A stretch of DNA of 27,751 nucleotides, taken from positions 1 through 27,751 of the forward strand of contig CAYRGE010000003.1 of assembly GCA_964423985.1 (NCBI GenBank), read 5' to 3'. Shown here one piece after another: positions 24,238 to 27,751 of this stretch. This DNA comes from CAYRGE01 sp964423985 (GTDB lineage Bacteria; Patescibacteriota; Minisyncoccia; Phycocordibacterales; CAYRGE01). Both the position numbers and the translations under genes were made by a program. Position 1 is the first letter of the stretch. Each line of letters opens with the position of its first letter. Below the pieces are notes generated by a model. It had not been told where the DNA came from. It ran no database searches and was given only the letters and a program-made list of their open reading frames with translations.

Positions 24238-24417
24238 CTATATAATAAACTCTTCAAGTAGGTAGGCAAACAACGAATCAGCTGATCCAAGAAGTATTGT
24301 TGTTACAATAGAAATAACAACAACAAGCATTGTAAATTGTATTGTTTGTTTTCTTGTAGGCCAACTCACATGACGCATTTCAGACCTTGTGTCTTTTAAG
24401 TAGTTTATTAATTTCAT
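24238..24417 (-). CDS. secE: Preprotein translocase subunit SecE
   Basis: A 59-residue single-helix SecE that clamps SecY in the Sec channel. It reads MKLINYLKDTRSEMRHVSWP at the N-terminus, with the family motif VSWPTRKQT at the membrane surface. A helix of about 22 hydrophobic residues (TMLVVVISIVTTILLG) follows, and the protein ends LLEEFII. This is the minimal one-helix form common in small genomes. It sits directly before nusG, as in most bacteria, behind a predicted promoter. A second ATG at 24422 is out of frame and stops at once. Confidence 0.93.
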   Translation of the reverse strand: MKLINYLKDTRSEMRHVSWPTRKQTIQFTMLVVVISIVTTILLGSADSLFAYLLEEFII

Positions 24418-24498
24418 TTCATTAAAAATAAGAACTGTAAAACACTCAATTAATTATTCTAAAATTTTATTAAAAAACACCCTTCTAGGGCTACCTTC

Positions 24499-24526
24499 AT
24501 ACTACACCGACACATTAAAAAGTCAA
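24499..24526 (-). promoter_or_regulatory. Promoter of secE-nusG-rplK
   Basis: Minus-strand TTGACT (24526-24521), a 16-nt spacer and TAGTAT (24504-24499). The expected start near 24492 gives a leader of about 75 nt. The -10 hexamer is the same as that of the S14 operon promoter. The remaining intergenic sequence to 24694 is AT-rich with no other feature I can support. Confidence 0.55.
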
Positions 24527-24694
24527 ATGAAAAAATATTTGGGAAATAGAATAAACCATAAAACAACTCTTATTTTTGTTGCAATATGACTATTAATTAG
24601 CTTGCCTTACAGAGAGACAACAATATGGACAAAATGCAAAACTATTTATATAGAATAAATAGACAAACCATATTAAATAATTATTATGATTTAA

Positions 24695-25078
24695 TTATTT
24701 AGTATCATCAAGGATATGGTTAATCTGCTTAATGATATTAGCTAAGCTAAATTCTGATTTAATAATATAACCAACAACACCAAGCTCCACAACCCTACTC
24801 ATACTGTCTATGTCTGATAATTGTGTCCCTATCAACACTGGTATGTTTTTTAGTGTGCTGTCTTTTTTAATCTCAGAAAGAACCTCAACTCCCCCCATCT
24901 TGGGCATTACAATATCAAGGATTATAAGATCTGGTTTACTGTGTTGCATAAGCTCCAAAGCTTCTTTTCCGTCTAGTGCAGTTTCAATATTGTATTTTTG
25001 GGAACCATCCACAAGAAGCCCATCTTTTAGTATCTTTCTAAAAACCCTATCGTCATCCACTATAAGTATTTTTTTCAT
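24695..25078 (-). CDS. Stand-alone response regulator receiver (CheY-like)
   Basis: A 127-residue single receiver domain. The acidic pocket is D8/D9, the phospho-acceptor is D55 (LIILDIVMPKMGG), T85 follows the fourth strand and K107 is the conserved lysine (GYIIKSEF), so it looks able to be phosphorylated. There is no output domain; it must act by binding a partner. It starts 2 nt after the kinase stop, so it is probably the partner of that protein. The leader lacks a Shine-Dalgarno site. Confidence 0.92.
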   Translation of the reverse strand: MKKILIVDDDRVFRKILKDGLLVDGSQKYNIETALDGKEALELMQHSKPDLIILDIVMPKMGGVEVLSEIKKDSTLKNIPVLIGTQLSDIDSMSRVVELGVVGYIIKSEFSLANIIKQINHILDDTK

Positions 25079-25080
25079 AA

Positions 25081-26784
25081 TTATATTTCTAATGTAAAAA
25101 ATAAAACTACACCTCTTTTACTGCTCAAAAAACCACCTACACTCCCTCCGTGTGCTTCTGTAATTCTTTTTGCAAGTATAAAATTAATATTTTTCTTATT
25201 TTTATATTGCCAGTGTGTAAATACTTCACTCTGAGTTATTTTGTCAACGACATCTCTCTGTTTTTTGTTTGATGGTTTTTTCACACACACTTCAATAACA
25301 AGACTGTTTGAAGTTAATGGTAAAACTTCTTTGTTGTTTTTAACAGAAACACTAATCAATATGTCGCTGTCTACTTCATTGTTTTTTATCGATTGCGACA
25401 ACATGGTATGCAAAACTTGAGCAACTCTGTCATCATCAAACATTAAACCATTTAACTCTTCTTCTAAAACACCAAACTCTAAATATATTTTAGCACTAAA
25501 TACACCTTTATCAAATTTACTTATCTGACTTTTAATGAAATTTTCAAAATCACCAGTTTTTTTATGCAACTCAATCTTATTTAACTCTATGCGTGCAATA
25601 TCAAATAATTCATCAACGAGACCAAGCATCTTGGACGCATTTTCGCCAATCATAAAAATATACTCTTTGTGCATTTTTGTGTTGTTGGTCATGTTTTTAT
25701 CTAAAATCATAACTTCACTCATCTTTTTTATACCATCAAGAGGTGTCCGCAACTTGTGAACCATCATTTCCGTGAAATCTTTACGCATCTTTATTGCTTC
25801 CACTTCAGGAGTTATGTCGTGTAGAAGAATAGCACTACCGAGCGTACTTGTTTTTAGATTCCTTCCTGTGCCAACTGGTGCCACAACAATTTGATATGAG
25901 CGATTTCTTATTTTAACACTATTTGTTGTTGATATATTTCCAGAAACCAAGCTTTCTTCTATTTTTTTTTCCAAGCCAAAACTTCTGCCTAATGTTTCTG
26001 TTATATCAAAGAAAGACATATTTTTTTTATTTACTCCAAGAGCTTTTTTTGCAGCAGGGTTTGCCACCACAATATTATTAAGAGTGTCAACCATAATAAC
26101 ACCCTCTGTCATACTTGATACCAGGGCATTAATTTTTTCTTGTTCTTTACGCACAACCCCTTCTAATTTTTCTACTTCTTTTGATGCCTGTCTTATAACT
26201 TTGTATAAAAGTGTCATTTCTTCGTCTTTGTAAAACCCTTCTTTTGTGTTAGCAACAGTTAGAACCCCAACAATGTCTCCATTTATAACCAGAGGAATAT
26301 TAAAGAAAGATTTTATAATATTATTGCCTTGGTTTTCAATTGAACCAATAGTAGTTTCTTCTATTCTGCTTTCTTTTATACTCTCGTTTGTTAATGCCTC
26401 CAAAGATTCAATCATTCGTTTTTTAATATCTTCTATAAACACCCTAGACACGGAATCGTTTAGGTTTATTTTTAAAAGAATCTTGCCTTGATCAAAAACC
26501 ATATATGCCGTAGCGGTGTAATTAATGAACTGCGGAAGCGACTTTGTAATAATGTCTACGACTTTTTCAATCTTAATAGAGTGCCCGACTTGCTCTCCAA
26601 GTTTTTTTAAAATAGCCAACTCATAAATCTTGTGCCGTAATTTGCGGTTTTTTTCCTCGGTCTCGCTTTTATATCTCTTGTTTTGTATATAAAAAACCCC
26701 CGCTATGCAGATAGACAAAACAGCAATGAGTGTGGATATTATTGGCAACATTTTAATTAAAGAACATGCGACATCGTTACTCAT
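25081..26784 (-). CDS. Membrane GAF-PAS histidine kinase with degenerate ATPase domain
   Basis: A 567-residue sensor-kinase-like protein. One membrane helix (about 13-34) is followed by a GAF-like domain (about 60-205), a PAS domain (about 215-325, with MTEGVIMVDTLNNIVVANPAA) and a HisKA helix with the H box FTEMMVHKLRTPLDGIK, where H343 is the expected phospho-site. The ATP-binding domain is unusual: the N-box region reads RVAQVLHTMLSQSIKNNE with no asparagine at the usual place, and no DxGxG (G1) or G2 glycine motif is visible. The C-terminal AHGGSVGGFLSSKRGVVLFFTLEI end is normal. It may be a pseudokinase or a phosphatase/docking protein. ATG at 26784 is chosen over TTG at 26787; it overlaps the upstream gene by 8 nt. 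Confidence 0.85.
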   Translation of the reverse strand: MSNDVACSLIKMLPIISTLIAVLSICIAGVFYIQNKRYKSETEEKNRKLRHKIYELAILKKLGEQVGHSIKIEKVVDIITKSLPQFINYTATAYMVFDQGKILLKINLNDSVSRVFIEDIKKRMIESLEALTNESIKESRIEETTIGSIENQGNNIIKSFFNIPLVINGDIVGVLTVANTKEGFYKDEEMTLLYKVIRQASKEVEKLEGVVRKEQEKINALVSSMTEGVIMVDTLNNIVVANPAAKKALGVNKKNMSFFDITETLGRSFGLEKKIEESLVSGNISTTNSVKIRNRSYQIVVAPVGTGRNLKTSTLGSAILLHDITPEVEAIKMRKDFTEMMVHKLRTPLDGIKKMSEVMILDKNMTNNTKMHKEYIFMIGENASKMLGLVDELFDIARIELNKIELHKKTGDFENFIKSQISKFDKGVFSAKIYLEFGVLEEELNGLMFDDDRVAQVLHTMLSQSIKNNEVDSDILISVSVKNNKEVLPLTSNSLVIEVCVKKPSNKKQRDVVDKITQSEVFTHWQYKNKKNINFILAKRITEAHGGSVGGFLSSKRGVVLFFTLEI

Positions 26785-27046
26785 CAATTTTTGTTTTTAT
26801 AGAGGGATATCTTTTAAGTATTGGGTTAAGTGTATTTTTAACTATCTGCCCTGAGAGTTCTACATATTGGTCAATTAATTTCTGTAGAGCAATTTCTGGA
26901 TCTCCCACTATGTCAATAACTTTTCCGTCATCAGATAGCTCAATATTAACAACTTTTTTAACTCTTAAAAAAGCCATTTGTGGTCCCAAAATAATTGATT
27001 GTTTTGCAATTATTTCACTAATAATTTTTTTATATTGTTCCTTCAT
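26777..27046 (-). CDS. Small conserved-looking protein of unknown function
   Basis: An 89-residue soluble protein, no signal peptide or membrane segment. It appears to have an amphipathic N-terminal helix, a two-strand middle (VKKVVNIELSDDGKVIDIVG) and a long C-terminal helix (ALQKLIDQYVELSGQIVKNT). Its stop overlaps the kinase start by 8 nt, which points to tight co-expression and probably a role in the same signalling system. I do not recognise a named family, although the pattern looks like small proteins next to kinases in other CPR genomes. Confidence 0.7.
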   Translation of the reverse strand: MKEQYKKIISEIIAKQSIILGPQMAFLRVKKVVNIELSDDGKVIDIVGDPEIALQKLIDQYVELSGQIVKNTLNPILKRYPSIKTKIDE

Positions 27047-27066
27047 TTTATTTTATAATAAAAAAA

Positions 27067-27468
27067 CTACACACCTCCATCTCCTTTGATAGTAGCTAAA
27101 AGTTTTCGTGCTGCTATAGCCATAATTATGAAACCTAAAATATATAAAATGTCGTGCATTGTTTTTGCAATAAATCCTCCTCCTTCATTTGTGCTAAACG
27201 AAATTGAACTAACAATAAAACCCAATAACAACAAAAACATTCCTGCAGAAAAATACTCTAGTACTTTGCCAAAAACTCCTCCTTTCATCTTTCTGGCGTT
27301 TATCAAAACAAGAATACTTGTTGTCATTCCAATTACCACAACACTCGCAAGTGTATAATACCCTAATATTACAACCGTGCTGTTTACTTCGTTTGTGTTT
27401 CCAAACACTGTTAATGGTGTCAGAAACATCATTAACAAAACAGTTAAAACCTTAGTATTAATATTCAT
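27067..27468 (-). CDS. Small membrane protein of unknown function
   Basis: A 133-residue protein with a signal-peptide-like first helix (VLTVLLMMFLTPLTVFG) and three further hydrophobic segments: near 33-57, a middle one containing MFLLLLGFIVSSIS, and YILGFIIMAIAAR near the end. There is a basic loop (NARKMKGG) between the second and third. It is the first gene of the signalling block, 20 nt before the next gene. The ATG at 27468 gives a normal signal-like N-terminus; a start at 27489 adds seven residues without support. A weak TTAAAC/TATTAT pair lies so close to the ATG that the mRNA would be almost leaderless. No family is recognised. Confidence 0.7.
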   Translation of the reverse strand: MNINTKVLTVLLMMFLTPLTVFGNTNEVNSTVVILGYYTLASVVVIGMTTSILVLINARKMKGGVFGKVLEYFSAGMFLLLLGFIVSSISFSTNEGGGFIAKTMHDILYILGFIIMAIAARKLLATIKGDGGV

Positions 27469-27578
27469 ATTTAAAAAATAATAAATCAACTTACTAAAAG
27501 TTTAACACATAAAAAAAATTATTTATCCACACCACTTGAATTAGTTATTAACTCTGAAACAATCCCGAACAAAGCCTC

Positions 27579-27675
27579 TTGTCATTGCGAGGTAGCGATA
27601 GCGACGAAGCAAACCAGAACAAAACTTTAAACACGAAACGACAACTCTGGATTGCTTCGTTCCTCGCAATGACAA
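27579..27675. repeat. Interrupted palindrome of the GTCATTGCGAGG type
   Basis: Outer arms TTGTCATTGCGAGG (27579-27592) and CCTCGCAATGACAA (27662-27675) are 14-bp exact reverse complements. Inner arms ACGAAGCAAACCA (27604-27616) and TGGATTGCTTCGT (27648-27660) match with one mismatch. Elements with this outer sequence and GAAGCAATCCA inner arms are widespread dispersed intergenic repeats in many bacterial genomes. It contains no gene and lies upstream of the signalling block. Confidence 0.75.
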
Positions 27676-27751
27676 ATAACTGCTAGTAATGACAGAAACC
27701 GTTCGCAATAACAAGCAACTGATAGTGGTAGCAAATAATTACTAGCAATGG
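27673..27751. repeat. Degenerate 20-bp tandem array running off the window
   Basis: Copies begin at 27673, 27692, 27712 and 27732 (spacing 19, 20, 20). The first and last, CAAATAACTGCTAGTAATG and CAAATAATTACTAGCAATG, agree at 16 of 19 bases; the third is similar and the second weak. The array shares GCAATGACAA with the end of the adjacent palindrome and continues to the right edge. Confidence 0.55.

Noticed and set aside
24674..24701. 10-bp inverted repeat at the receiver gene stop
   Set aside because: The stem is entirely A/T with no U tract, too weak to call a terminator.
1..27751. tRNA genes, CRISPR arrays, insertion sequences or prophage
   Set aside because: No cloverleaf with a TpsiC-like GGTTCGAATCC arm, no regular spacer array, no transposase or phage gene was found on reading both strands by eye.

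Overview
The window looks like chromosomal DNA from a Candidate Phyla Radiation bacterium (Patescibacteria), most likely Parcubacteria (OD1). The evidence is low-GC DNA, short intergenic gaps, an spc ribosomal operon in which S5 is followed directly by L15 with no L30 gene, an L11 gene not followed by L1 (L1 loss is reported for part of Parcubacteria), and a soluble VirD4-like ATPase pair of a kind common in these genomes. TGA is used as a stop codon (for example 2157-2159 and 13902-13904), so the UGA=glycine code of Gracilibacteria/SR1 does not apply. Every gene I can support lies on the minus strand, so the window reads from high to low coordinates.

Layout in transcription order. (1) 27751-27469: right edge, with a 97-bp interrupted palindrome of the GTCATTGCGAGG type followed by a degenerate 20-bp tandem array. 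(2) 27468-24695: a signalling block of a small membrane protein, an 89-residue conserved-looking protein, a GAF-PAS histidine kinase with an intact H box but an apparently ruined ATP-binding domain, and a stand-alone receiver. (3) 24526-23089: promoter, secE, nusG, rplK and a 22-bp-stem terminator. (4) 23029-17047: argS, ileS and recO. The isoleucyl-tRNA synthetase carries a complete histidine-phosphatase domain inside its catalytic domain. (5) 16959-11518: a large one-pass surface protein, an AI-2E-family permease, metG, tatD and a terminator. (6) 11500-9122: a self-contained secreted-protein cassette with its own strong promoter, a long structured leader, two exported proteins, a lipoprotein, strong Shine-Dalgarno sites and terminators. 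(7) 9082-3267: promoter and the distal half of the spc operon (S14, S8, L6, L18, S5, L15, secY, adk, map). (8) 3185-445: a two-gene unit for a split VirD4-like system. (9) 444-1: no supportable gene.

Much of the block is translation and protein export: three aminoacyl-tRNA synthetases, seven ribosomal proteins, NusG, SecE, SecY and Map. The Sec genes would serve the exported cassette proteins and the surface protein. The most unusual observations are the phosphatase domain built into IleRS, the secreted cassette sitting where L5 and the proximal spc genes would be expected, its palindromic leader, and the kinase that has kept its phospho-acceptor site but lost its ATP-binding motifs.
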